Shown here piece after piece: positions 27,401-34,484 of a DNA stretch of 64,000 bases; positions within the stretch are counted from its first letter, which is position 1, and the number at the start of each line of letters is the position of its first letter. The notes under the pieces were generated by a model, which worked only from the letters and a program-made list of their open reading frames with translations, searched no databases and was not told where the DNA came from. Source of the DNA: Deltaproteobacteria bacterium (lineage in GTDB: Bacteria > Myxococcota_A > Polyangia > GCA-2747355); contig JACKDQ010000007.1 in NCBI GenBank assembly GCA_020633415.1, forward strand, positions 62,001 through 126,000, in the 5' to 3' direction. The position numbers and the translations under genes were made by a program.

Positions 27401-27929
27401 CTCCGCGTACGGCGTAGGTCGCTGGATCCTCGACGACTGGCATGCGCACATAGCCTGCGCGATCGAGATCGGCGATCAGTTGGTCGCGGTCGAGCTCTTG
27501 GCCAGCGCTGACCGTACGGGATCGTGCGATGAATTCGGACTTTGGTAGGACGCGTCGGCGCAAGGCGTTTGCCGACGCGACGAGCACGCCGCCGTTGGCC
27601 AGTCCTCGACCGTCCAGTGCGAGCTGAAAGAGCGCGGTCGATCGGCGGATCATCGCCGCGCGGTCGGGCGCGACGTCGTGATACGGGGAGCTCTCCAAAG
27701 CGGGCAGATCGCGAATCGTGCTGGCCTTGGTCGCGTTGCTCAAACTGTGGCCGAAGAAACGCAGATCGCTGGCCAGCCGTCGCGCCGTCTCGTCGTCGGC
27801 GGTCACCACGAGCAGCGGACGCTCCGCGGCCAGTTGCGCCAAGAGCAGACAGAGATGGCTCGGTTGGCAGCCAACGAGCGCCAACGTGGAGGCTTGCGTT
27901 AGCCGTTCTTTGAGTAGGGGCAGGGACAT
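24429..27929 (-). CDS. mfd: transcription-repair coupling factor Mfd
   Basis: 1166 residues, full length for Mfd, from ATG 27929 (MSLPLLKERL); the frame stays open 105 codons further, but that part is shadow across the divergent gene. It displaces RNA polymerase stalled at DNA lesions and recruits UvrA. Domains in order: UvrB-homology region at the N-terminus (SSPYHDVAPDRAAM); CarD-like RNA polymerase-interacting domain (EGDLIVHSLHGIGIYRG); RecG-like helicase with Walker A GDVGFGKTEVALRA (~640), DEEQRFGV, and TATPIPRTM; the motif VI region QLRGRIGRS; and the C-terminal regulatory domain. No truncation. It is divergent from a secreted peptidase-like gene. Confidence 0.97.
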   Translation of the reverse strand: MSLPLLKERLTQASTLALVGCQPSHLCLLLAQLAAERPLLVVTADDETARRLASDLRFFGHSLSNATKASTIRDLPALESSPYHDVAPDRAAMIRRSTALFQLALDGRGLANGGVLVASANALRRRVLPKSEFIARSRTVSAGQELDRDQLIADLDRAGYVRMPVVEDPATYAVRGGLVDLYLPDQRYPARVEFFGDEVDSIRLFAPDSQRTLRQIDALCFGPTRDTIVTAEDGLRQRLLAAADAAHLPSRATKAILEALDQGRDFIGIEALLPCLHDQLGTVFDFLSEDLLPVTVDPDGIDNALRAADAHDQLAYAARISDNRIAFPPDQLFLTADEIAERLARPNRLIVPQGSQVAASELLQLASRDNAELARRLARARAGKGEELLAALAAQLNAWLEQDFAATIALATPTQAERLRALLADYQIDCQVRRERDGQQSAAVTLRIGELTAGFVLDEAREAFLTESEIFGPRRGPARSRRAAGQATRSIADLRDINEGDLIVHSLHGIGIYRGMQKMSIGATVGDYLTLEYAGGDKLYLPIYRLDQVHRYIAEGHPKKLDRLGGQTWLRKKHKVQGAVREYSEQLLQLYAQRAALDGHAYPAPDATFSEFEASFPFSETPDQLQAVEQVMSDLQSPQPADRLICGDVGFGKTEVALRAAFHAAISGRQVAVLAPTTVLVEQHARTFTERMAAYPLKVESLSRFRGPKESRRIIQQLSEGKVDVVIGTHRLLSSDVRFSDLGLLIIDEEQRFGVAHKEKLKRYRTQVDVLTLTATPIPRTMQMAMIGLREISVISTPPAERLAVRTLITHFENNTIIDAARREIDRGGQIFFVHNRVHDIDQWAGRLRELLPFARIGVAHGQMESRRLERVMLSFVQGEFDLLVCTTIIESGLDIPRANTMFVNHADRYGLAQLYQLRGRIGRSRLRAYCYLLVDAVETLSDEGRARLSTLQRFSELGSGFSVASHDMELRGAGDLLGQRQSGHIAAVGFETYARILEEAVAELKGQPITQASDPELNICVPAYIPDDYVEDAGQRLEFYQRLSCAARDENMILSLLDELRDRYGERPREVDALGEVMVLKGLATQIAARVVDLSPGRLTLTFEQDAPLAAEDIASLVSTPDSRYALRPPSRLIYRLAEAEKGAPLAVARDVLHALAARTTRSPN

Positions 27930-28007
27930 GGCGCAGATCGTTGGCGAATGACATAGCATAGCAGCCGCCTCGATACAGCTCCCATGGCCCGTGATATGCT
28001 CTGAGCC

Positions 28008-29312
28008 ATGCGAGAGACGACCTGCTCTATCGTCGCGGTATTTATCGTGTTTGGCGCCCTTGGGCCAGCGAGCGCCCAGGGCCCATCGGTCGTCAAGTTG
28101 CTCAAACAGGCAGACCAGTTGGCCCGCGAGACCAGTCGACTGCGCGGTTTGCGGCGCCGTCGGCCGATCTCGATGGGTGTTGTGACCCGCAAGCAGATCC
28201 TCCAGCGTGTGCGCGAGCGCTTGAACCAGGACTATACCGACCAAGAGATCGCCAACGATTCCTTAGTGCTCAAGCGACTCGGTCTGTTGCCGCTGGCGCT
28301 GGACTATCGCCAGGCTGTACTCGACCTGCTAACCGATCAGATCGGCGGCTTCTACGATCCAAGGCGGCAGGAGTTGAACATCGCGGCGTGGCTTCCGCTG
28401 GCGATGCAGCGGCCGGCCTTGGTTCATGAGATCTGTCATGCCCTACAGGATCAGCACTTTCGCCTCAAGCGCTTTGTCGTGCCGCTCAAGGAGAACAGCG
28501 ACCGGCAGCTCGCTCAGGCGGCGTTGGTCGAGGGCGATTGCAGCGGTGTGATGATCGAACATCTGCTGCTGCCGACGGGGCGCGAGCTCGGCATGCTAGG
28601 ACCAGTGATCGAGCGTTTCGCTCGCGGGTTGGTCGGTGGCCAAGGAAGTAGCGTGTTTCGCAAGGCATCGCCATTTCTGCGCGAAGTCCTGACCTTCCCC
28701 TATCTATACGGGCTCAAGTTCATCCAGCATCTGCGTGCCAAACACCGCTGGTCGATGGTTGATAAGGTCTTTGCTCGCCCTCCGACGACGACCGAGCAGA
28801 TCATGCACCCGCAAAAGTACCACGCTGCCGAGCAGCCGATTCTGGTTCGGGTGGGTGCGACGCCGAAGGGCTTTGCGCTGATCAAGCGCGATACGCTCGG
28901 TGAGTTTCAGCTGATGTTGTTGCTCAAGCTCAAACTGGGGGCAGACAGCGCTCATCAGGCGGTGGCCGGGTGGGGTGGCGATCGGCTGGCCGCATACCTG
29001 CCAGAGGGGGTCAAGGACGGCACCCTCCCGATGATCTTGATGCTTAGCGTTTGGGACAGCGAGCAGGATGCTCAGCAGTTTGAAACGGCGCAGCGAAAGC
29101 TGTTCGTCGGACGCGTCGGTCGACTACAGCCGAGTGTCGCGCCATCCGATACTTTGGTCGACGCCGAAGGGCGCTACTGGCGTGTCGTTCGTCGGAAGAA
29201 TGCTGTGTTGTCGATCATTGGTGCGCCCTCGGGCTCGCTTGCCGATCTAGAACCAGCGGTTTGGAAAACGTGGCGAATTGGCGCGCACTCAGCGGAGCGG
29301 TCCACCCGCTAA
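28008..29312 (+). CDS. secreted metallopeptidase-like protein (HExxH)
   Basis: 434 residues with an N-terminal signal peptide (SIVAVFIVFGALGPASA, ~7-23). A zinc-metallopeptidase motif HEICHALQDQ lies at ~140-149, followed by ALVEGDCSG where Glu175 could be the third ligand, as in gluzincins. The preceding DQIGGFYDPRRQELNIA segment is seen in related uncharacterised peptidases. The C-terminal half (LPEGVKDGTLPMILMLSVW, then FETAQRKLF) is a separate domain of unknown role. It would be periplasmic or secreted. Divergent from mfd. Its stop codon overlaps that of the converging ArsA-like gene (shared CTAA at 29309-29312). Substrate unknown. Confidence 0.75.
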   Translation: MRETTCSIVAVFIVFGALGPASAQGPSVVKLLKQADQLARETSRLRGLRRRRPISMGVVTRKQILQRVRERLNQDYTDQEIANDSLVLKRLGLLPLALDYRQAVLDLLTDQIGGFYDPRRQELNIAAWLPLAMQRPALVHEICHALQDQHFRLKRFVVPLKENSDRQLAQAALVEGDCSGVMIEHLLLPTGRELGMLGPVIERFARGLVGGQGSSVFRKASPFLREVLTFPYLYGLKFIQHLRAKHRWSMVDKVFARPPTTTEQIMHPQKYHAAEQPILVRVGATPKGFALIKRDTLGEFQLMLLLKLKLGADSAHQAVAGWGGDRLAAYLPEGVKDGTLPMILMLSVWDSEQDAQQFETAQRKLFVGRVGRLQPSVAPSDTLVDAEGRYWRVVRRKNAVLSIIGAPSGSLADLEPAVWKTWRIGAHSAERSTR

Positions 29313-30550
29313 CGCAGCGCTTGCGCGCTGCCCGAGAGGTATTGAACGGCCTGCATCAGTCCGCTGACGTCGAAGATATCTTCTTTGAAGAACGGAACGC
29401 GGACGTAGACGATCTCGTGACCGCAGCGTTGGCGAAGTTCGTCGATCCGACGCTGGTCGTTGGCAGAGAGTTGGCAGAGCTTTTCGTGTGCGGCGAGCAG
29501 CCCTGCCGCTATCGTCGGCCGCTGATCGGTCGGAACGGCGGTCAGCGCGTGCTCGAGCTGCTCAGCCGTCGGCGCACTGCTCGACGACAGGGCAGCGTGA
29601 TCAGCGACGGTCAGCTCTGAGCAGCCGTGGACACGGTTGACCACCACGGCGAGCGAACGCAGGCGGCTTTCCAGCAGGCGCTGGTGCAGTTGCACCGCCT
29701 CATCGATCGCGCGCTGTTGCGGGCTGGTTACGATGATCACGCCGACGTCATCCTGGGTTAGCAACTCTGCCACGCGCGTCGCTCGCTCGCGAAATCCGGC
29801 GAGCATCGCCTGAATCTCTGCGAAGAAGACCGCGACGTCGTCGAGAAATCCGCCGCCGACGAAGCGGGCGATGCGACGAAAGATCAGTCGCGCAGGGCCA
29901 CCCAGCAAACCGAGGCTGAAACGCCCACCTGTGTTGTAGGTGTCGAGAAACAGCTGAACCGTCGGGCTGTCGATCGCATTGATCATCTTCTGCGGCGCGT
30001 CGAAGAAGTCGATCGCGTTAGCCGTGGGCGGTGTGTCGAGGATCAGCAGGTCGTAGGCGTCAGAGGTCGCCAGCTCGTGGAGCTTCTCCATCGCTGCGTA
30101 TTCTTGTCCACCGGCGAGCCTGGTCGAGATCTCTCGATAGAGCTTGTTGGCCATCACCCGCGTGACGCCTTCGGCGCTTGGCGCTTCGCGCTCGATCAGC
30201 TCGTCGAAGGTGCGCTTGGGATCCAGCATCATCGCGGAAAACAGCTCGGCGGAAATACCCGCTTGCTGAGCTTTCTGCGCGGGCATCTGGCGCGGAACGT
30301 TATCTAGGCCGTCCTGCAGCCCGAGCGACGTGGCCAAACGGCGAGCCGGGTCGATCGTCATTGTCAGCGTGCGACGGCCTTGGCGCGCGCCGAGCAGGCC
30401 GATCGCCGCGGCGGTCGTTGTCTTACCCACGCCACCTGCGCCGACGGTGATCAAGATGCGCTTTTGCGCGACGATCTGATCAAGTCCGGCTGTGCTCAGT
30501 TCAGCCAGTCGATTGCCGCTGTGTTGGCTAGACGAGTCAGAAGAGTTCAC
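29309..30550 (-). CDS. ArsA/Get3-family ATPase, first of a pair
   Basis: 413 residues from GTG 30550, overlapping the stop of the biotinyl-domain gene (GTGA). The P-loop is ITVGAGGVGKTTTAAA (~34-49): the canonical Lys before Thr is present, but the upstream signature Lys of the deviant Walker A (KGGVGKT) is Ala. MTIDPARRLATSLG (~64-77) and LDTPPTANAIDFFDAP are ArsA-family motifs. No CxC arsenite site and no arsenic genes nearby, so arsenite transport is unlikely. The family includes tail-anchored-protein targeting Get3 and paired actinobacterial ArsA-like proteins. With the second ATPase at 31682-32605 it may form a heterodimer. Confidence 0.85.
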   Translation of the reverse strand: MNSSDSSSQHSGNRLAELSTAGLDQIVAQKRILITVGAGGVGKTTTAAAIGLLGARQGRRTLTMTIDPARRLATSLGLQDGLDNVPRQMPAQKAQQAGISAELFSAMMLDPKRTFDELIEREAPSAEGVTRVMANKLYREISTRLAGGQEYAAMEKLHELATSDAYDLLILDTPPTANAIDFFDAPQKMINAIDSPTVQLFLDTYNTGGRFSLGLLGGPARLIFRRIARFVGGGFLDDVAVFFAEIQAMLAGFRERATRVAELLTQDDVGVIIVTSPQQRAIDEAVQLHQRLLESRLRSLAVVVNRVHGCSELTVADHAALSSSSAPTAEQLEHALTAVPTDQRPTIAAGLLAAHEKLCQLSANDQRRIDELRQRCGHEIVYVRVPFFKEDIFDVSGLMQAVQYLSGSAQALR

Positions 30551-31080
30551 GCTGAATCGAATGCTTCCAAGTGGATCAACGCTTCGCCGGCTTCGACGCT
30601 GCCGCCGGCCTGGGCCTTGATCGACTTGACCCGACCATCGATCGGGCTTTTAAGTTCGTTCTCCATCTTCATCGCCTCGACGATGATTAGTCCCTGACCC
30701 ACCACGACGCTATCATCTTCGGCGACAAGACACTTAACCACACGTCCCGGCATCGGCGAACTGATCGTCGCCTTCCCGTCGACAACGGCCGCGCTACCAG
30801 CGCCCAACGCTTCACGCGCAAGCTGGCGCTCGTCGAGCAGCTCAACGATCTGCCTGCCGCGGTTGCTCAGTGCGCAAAAGCCGTTCTTTTCTGCAGCAAC
30901 GATGAACTCGCGTACGCGGTCGCCGGCCTGCAACAGGTAACGGTTGGGCCCGAGTGCGACGGCTTCAACGTCTAGCGGCTCGGCGCCCTCGACCTCGATC
31001 CGATACAGACCGTTGCCCAGCGCGGCGACCGTGACGCCGCGCCGAGACGACTGCTGCTTTTCGGTGAGCTGTACTTTCAT
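30547..31080 (-). CDS. biotin/lipoyl-attachment domain protein (biotin carboxyl carrier-like)
   Basis: 177 residues. The C-terminal ~72 residues are a biotinyl domain, SSPMPGRVVKCLVAEDDSVV then VEAMKMENEL with the modified Lys at ~138 (AMKM). The N-terminal ~100 residues (LYRIEVEGAEPLDVEAVALG) form a beta-rich part seen in BCCP-like subunits of acyl-CoA carboxylases. The sequence EAMKM indicates biotin and not lipoate. No carboxylase or transcarboxylase gene is adjacent; instead it sits between a lipoprotein and an ArsA-like ATPase with 4-base overlaps on both sides (ATGA and GTGA). Confidence 0.87.
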   Translation of the reverse strand: MKVQLTEKQQSSRRGVTVAALGNGLYRIEVEGAEPLDVEAVALGPNRYLLQAGDRVREFIVAAEKNGFCALSNRGRQIVELLDERQLAREALGAGSAAVVDGKATISSPMPGRVVKCLVAEDDSVVVGQGLIIVEAMKMENELKSPIDGRVKSIKAQAGGSVEAGEALIHLEAFDSA

Positions 31081-31664
31081 CGCCGGCAGTATACGCGCTG
31101 AGGGTTGGCTTTCAAGACCGCCGCGTTAGGCGGCGAGAGGTTGTCACTAGTTGAGGAGTTTGGCTGGGTTGCCGGAGCCGAGCTGGGCCGCGAGGCTGGC
31201 GTCGATCCGGGTGGCTTCGCCGGGCTGACCGTCGGTACGTTGAGCAACGTGTCGTCGGCTTCACCGCTGTCTTCGGCCACAACAGCCACAGCCCAAGCGG
31301 TTGCGATGCGGAACCACAATAGTTTGGTAAGAAACCAGATCCCGTGACTCGGCGTGACATCAAAGCGCAGGTTAATCAGCCGGTCGGCGCCGATCTTGCG
31401 GGCCTCTTTCAGCAACAGTTCATTGACGGCCTTATCGAGGTCGGTCGCCGGCATGCCGACCGTTGCGAAGAAGAAGCCCATCGTTGAGACCTGGATCGCT
31501 GCCAGGGGCTCGGTCCCCTTTGGGGTCTGGATCAGGCCCGGCTGCAGGCGAATGACTTCGACGCTGCTGCAGCTGCAGAGAGCCAACGCAAGGCCGGCGA
31601 GCAGCAGCGCGCGCGACCAGCTTAGGCCGTTTGGTTCGCGCCGGCTGAAGACGGTGTGCCTCAT
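31077..31664 (-). CDS. small lipoprotein in the ArsA-pair operon
   Basis: 195 residues. A hydrophobic stretch ALLLAGLALALCSC ends with Cys32 preceded by Ser, a lipobox-type site. The mature part has QVSTMGFFFATVGMPATDL then LLLKEARKIGADRLINLRF, which recalls YbjQ-like folds (tentative), a hydrophobic segment at ~110-135 (IWFLTKLLWFRIATAWAVAVV), and a Pro/Ser/Thr-rich, disordered tail. It overlaps the biotinyl-domain gene (ATGA) and starts 17 bases after the ArsA-like gene upstream. Function unknown; the context places it with the ArsA-like ATPases. Confidence 0.78.
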   Translation of the reverse strand: MRHTVFSRREPNGLSWSRALLLAGLALALCSCSSVEVIRLQPGLIQTPKGTEPLAAIQVSTMGFFFATVGMPATDLDKAVNELLLKEARKIGADRLINLRFDVTPSHGIWFLTKLLWFRIATAWAVAVVAEDSGEADDTLLNVPTVSPAKPPGSTPASRPSSAPATQPNSSTSDNLSPPNAAVLKANPQRVYCRR

Positions 31665-31681
31665 GGTTTTGCCTTCCCCTG

Positions 31682-32605
31682 CTAGCCGTTGCTCGTCGCC
31701 TTGAGTGAGGCGCCGAGGGGGGCAACGAGGTTTTCGAGTTTAGTGCGATCGATTCGCTCGGTAAATAGGTGTGGCAACTCCACGCGGGGCAGGGGGATCT
31801 TCTCGGCGAGGCGCCCGAGATAGTGCTCATTGACCGCGCGTCGCGTTGCGATCACGTCAAGATCTTCGACGAACGGCTGCAGTCCGAGAGGTAGCTCGTC
31901 CGCCGAGCGAAGGGTGTCGAACGCCGAACGGCTCTCGGGGGTCATCAGCAGGTTCGGATAGACCATATTGACGATCAACCGATCGACAGCAATGCCGAGA
32001 TCGTAGCGGGCGGCCTGATACAGGTCGATGGCCTCGGCGACGGGCATCTCTTCGGCGAGTGTGACGATCCACATTTGCGTAGCGCGTGGATCGGCCAAGA
32101 GTTGTTGGGCCGCCGCCGCATCGCGCGTCAGTGGACCATGAGGGACGATATCGAGGATCACCTGAGGGATCCGCAGCATGCTAATCAGGTGCCCGGTCGC
32201 AGGGCCGTCGAGAATTACCGTATCGTACTTGGGCCGGTCGCCAAGGGTTTCCGTTGTGTGATACCAGGTCTTGCCCAGCATCGAATACTCAGCGAGCGCG
32301 GGTATTGCCTTGATAAAGTACTTCACCAAACGGTTTTCCATCACCGCGCGGTAGACGCTGCGAAAGCGCAGTACCATCATGCCGATCTCGCGGATCGATG
32401 CTTCGGGCGTCATGTTGACCGCCCAAAGGCGCTCGTCGACCTGCTGTATCTGTTGATTGATCGGCGGGCAGCCGAGCAGGCGATCGAGCTTGCGCTTGCA
32501 GCGCACGTGGGCCAGCAGCACCCGCTGGCCTTGCCGCGAGAGCGCCACACCAAGAGCTGCAGCAACGGTTGTTCGGCCAACGCCGCCCTTGCCGCCGATG
32601 ATCAC
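31682..32605 (-). CDS. ArsA/Get3-family ATPase, second of a pair, with Arg in the P-loop
   Basis: 307 residues from GTG 32605. No SD precedes it; the frame is open 14 codons further but offers no ATG, GTG or TTG. The P-loop reads GGKGGVGRTT (~4-13): the signature Lys6 is kept, but the canonical Lys before Thr is Arg11. The first ATPase of the pair has the reverse pattern. LDGPATGHLISML (~130) and LIVNMVYPNLL match ArsA-like switch and base-recognition segments. It lies 55 bases after the MBL gene stop and 17 before the lipoprotein gene. Probably the regulatory or low-activity half of a heterodimer; this is inference. Confidence 0.8.
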   Translation of the reverse strand: MIIGGKGGVGRTTVAAALGVALSRQGQRVLLAHVRCKRKLDRLLGCPPINQQIQQVDERLWAVNMTPEASIREIGMMVLRFRSVYRAVMENRLVKYFIKAIPALAEYSMLGKTWYHTTETLGDRPKYDTVILDGPATGHLISMLRIPQVILDIVPHGPLTRDAAAAQQLLADPRATQMWIVTLAEEMPVAEAIDLYQAARYDLGIAVDRLIVNMVYPNLLMTPESRSAFDTLRSADELPLGLQPFVEDLDVIATRRAVNEHYLGRLAEKIPLPRVELPHLFTERIDRTKLENLVAPLGASLKATSNG

Positions 32606-32660
32606 CAGTTTGTTGTCTAGGGGCTGGATGTTGACCTCTTCGTCGCTCTACTGGCGTTGC

Positions 32661-33491
32661 TTAGGCGATCGAGATCACTTGGCCCTCGTAGGCCGCGATA
32701 GATTCAGGGAACAGCTTCTTGGCTTCACTTTCGATGCGGAGCACCTGTTCATCGTCGTGGTCCGGATCGTGGTGGTACAGCACCAATTGGCGAACGTTCG
32801 CCGCTTTCGCAACCTTCACCCCTTCTTTCCACGTGCTGTGTCCCCATCCGGTCTTGGGCGATGCGCCGTTGGTTCCGGCGTATTCCTCAGGCGTGTACAT
32901 CGAATCGTAGATCAGGACGTCGGCGCCGTCGGCCAGTGCGACCAACTTGGCGTCTATGCAAGAGTAGTGCTCGGTATCGCTGGCGATGACGATCGCATGT
33001 CCGCCAAAGTCGACCCGATAGGCGAAACAGCGGCCAGGATGGTTGAGTTCGGCGTTGGTAATTACCGCGTCACCACAGGCCACGGCTTCACCTTCGTGTA
33101 GGTCGTGGAAGTTCATCTGCGCCGCCATTTCTTCGAGGCTCACAGGGAAGTTTGGGAAGTTCATCTGGCCGGACAATGTATCGGCTAGCGTACTAGAGAG
33201 TTTGCGTGCTCCGAACAAGTCGAAGCGGTTGCCTTTGATGAATGCCGGACCAAAAAACGGAAAGCCCTGAATGTGATCCCAGTGAAAATGGGTAAAGAAC
33301 ATCCGGGCGACTAGTGGCATCTCTTTCATCAGACGCAGACCGAGATTACGGATGCCCGAACCGGCGTCGAAGATCAAAATTTCGGAACCGGCACGGACCT
33401 CGATGCACGGCGTGTTGCCACCGATCTTAACCGTCGAAGGGCCTGGAATCGGCAAGCTGCCTCGAACGCCCCAAAAGCGCACGTAGAACAT
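32661..33491 (-). CDS. metallo-beta-lactamase-fold hydrolase (RNase Z/phosphodiesterase-like)
   Basis: 276 residues from ATG 33491 with a perfect AGGAGG SD eight bases upstream; 18 extra upstream codons are rejected on that basis. The N-terminus FWGVRGSLPIPG and TVKIGGNTPCIEV, then the metal-binding THFHWDHIQG (~83-92), HPGRCFAYRV, ASDTEHYS and a C-terminal LYHHDPDHDD His/Asp site, mark the RNase Z-like/cyclic-phosphodiesterase branch of the MBL superfamily. Such FWGVRGS proteins are frequent in bacteria with signalling or nucleotide roles; no substrate is assigned. The first gene of the ArsA-pair run, or separately transcribed. Confidence 0.83.
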   Translation of the reverse strand: MFYVRFWGVRGSLPIPGPSTVKIGGNTPCIEVRAGSEILIFDAGSGIRNLGLRLMKEMPLVARMFFTHFHWDHIQGFPFFGPAFIKGNRFDLFGARKLSSTLADTLSGQMNFPNFPVSLEEMAAQMNFHDLHEGEAVACGDAVITNAELNHPGRCFAYRVDFGGHAIVIASDTEHYSCIDAKLVALADGADVLIYDSMYTPEEYAGTNGASPKTGWGHSTWKEGVKVAKAANVRQLVLYHHDPDHDDEQVLRIESEAKKLFPESIAAYEGQVISIA

Positions 33492-33604
33492 CGATCGAAC
33501 CTCCTGCGCCTGCTCGGCGGCGGCTAAGGTGTTAAAAGCTATCACACTTTGGCGTCGGGTGCATCCCCGATGGCAGCGGTGTTTGTATGCTATGGTCGAT
33601 CGCC

Positions 33605-33610
33605 AGGAGG
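33605..33610 (+). promoter_or_regulatory. Shine-Dalgarno site that decides a TTG start
   Basis: AGGAGG, seven bases before TTG 33618. It overrules the in-frame ATG at 33570, which has no SD, as the start of the LACTB2-like gene. Confidence 0.7.
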
Positions 33611-33617
33611 TGCTTGG

Positions 33618-34484
33618 TTGGAACGCCCGTCGCTCGAGACCCCAGACGGATATCGCGGTCTTGCGCTACGCACGCCGACGTTGCCGCCCGCAGCGCATAC
33701 CAACTGCTATATCGTCGGTTGGCGCGATGCGTTGATCATCGACCCGGGATCGCCATACCCGGAAGAGCAGGCGTTGCTCGGCCAGACCTTGACCGAGATG
33801 CGTGGCGCGGGCGCCACCTTTGCCGCCGTGCTCTTGACCCATCATCACCCCGATCACATCGGCGGTGCGCTTGCCGCCGCCGACCTATTGGGCCTGCCGA
33901 TCGTCGGACACCCCTATACGCTCAGCCAACCGGCTTTGCTCGATCTGTCCCCGCGTGGCGGGATCGAAGCGATCGACGAAGGGCAGCTGATCGTCGACGG
34001 CGAGCGCAAAATCGATCTGCTGCGCACACCCGGTCATGCGCGCGGGCACTTTTGCTTGTTCGAGTCGGCGGGTGGTGTGCTGATCGGCGGCGACATGGTC
34101 CCCGGCATTGGCACGACGATGATCGATCCGGCGCAAGATGGTGACATGACGGATTACCTCGCCGAGCTGCGGCGTCTAGCCGCGCTCGACCCGCAGGTGA
34201 TTCTGCCCTCCCACGGGCCGCTGATCAGACCCGGAAGGGCGGCGATCGAACACCTGGTCGCGCATCGCTTGCAGCGCGAAGAGAAGATCTTCGCCACGTT
34301 GGTTGCCGGTGATCGAGACCTGTTGGCGATCACGCGCGAGGCCTATGATGATGTGCCGCCGACCGTTTGGCCATTGGCCAGGCGCTCAGCACTTGCACAC
34401 CTGCACAAGCTTGAAGCTGACGGGCGCGTGATCCGCACGTCACCCGACGGTCAAGCTTGTTGGCGACGATCTCCTTCAGCTTGA
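33618..34484 (+). CDS. metallo-beta-lactamase-fold hydrolase with winged-helix C-terminus (LACTB2-like)
   Basis: 288 residues from TTG 33618, preceded by a perfect SD. HTNCYIVGWRDALIIDPGS, the metal site LLTHHHPDHIGG (~73-84), RTPGHARGHFCLF, LIGGDMVPG and LPSHGPLIRPG are the glyoxalase II/LACTB2-type MBL pattern. The last ~80 residues (WPLARRSALAHLHKLEADGRV) form the winged-helix region of that family, which in known members binds nucleic acid or thioesters. Its substrate is not known. The 3' end overlaps the converging helicase gene by 34 bases. Confidence 0.85.
   Translation: MERPSLETPDGYRGLALRTPTLPPAAHTNCYIVGWRDALIIDPGSPYPEEQALLGQTLTEMRGAGATFAAVLLTHHHPDHIGGALAAADLLGLPIVGHPYTLSQPALLDLSPRGGIEAIDEGQLIVDGERKIDLLRTPGHARGHFCLFESAGGVLIGGDMVPGIGTTMIDPAQDGDMTDYLAELRRLAALDPQVILPSHGPLIRPGRAAIEHLVAHRLQREEKIFATLVAGDRDLLAITREAYDDVPPTVWPLARRSALAHLHKLEADGRVIRTSPDGQACWRRSPSA

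Noticed and set aside
27930..28244. 105-codon N-terminal extension of mfd
   Set aside because: It covers the start of the divergent peptidase-like gene; Mfd proteins begin at the MSLPLLKERL position.
30547..30550. Arsenite efflux ATPase annotation for the ArsA-like gene
   Set aside because: No Cys metalloid site and no arsB, arsR or arsD nearby; only the ATPase family is supported.
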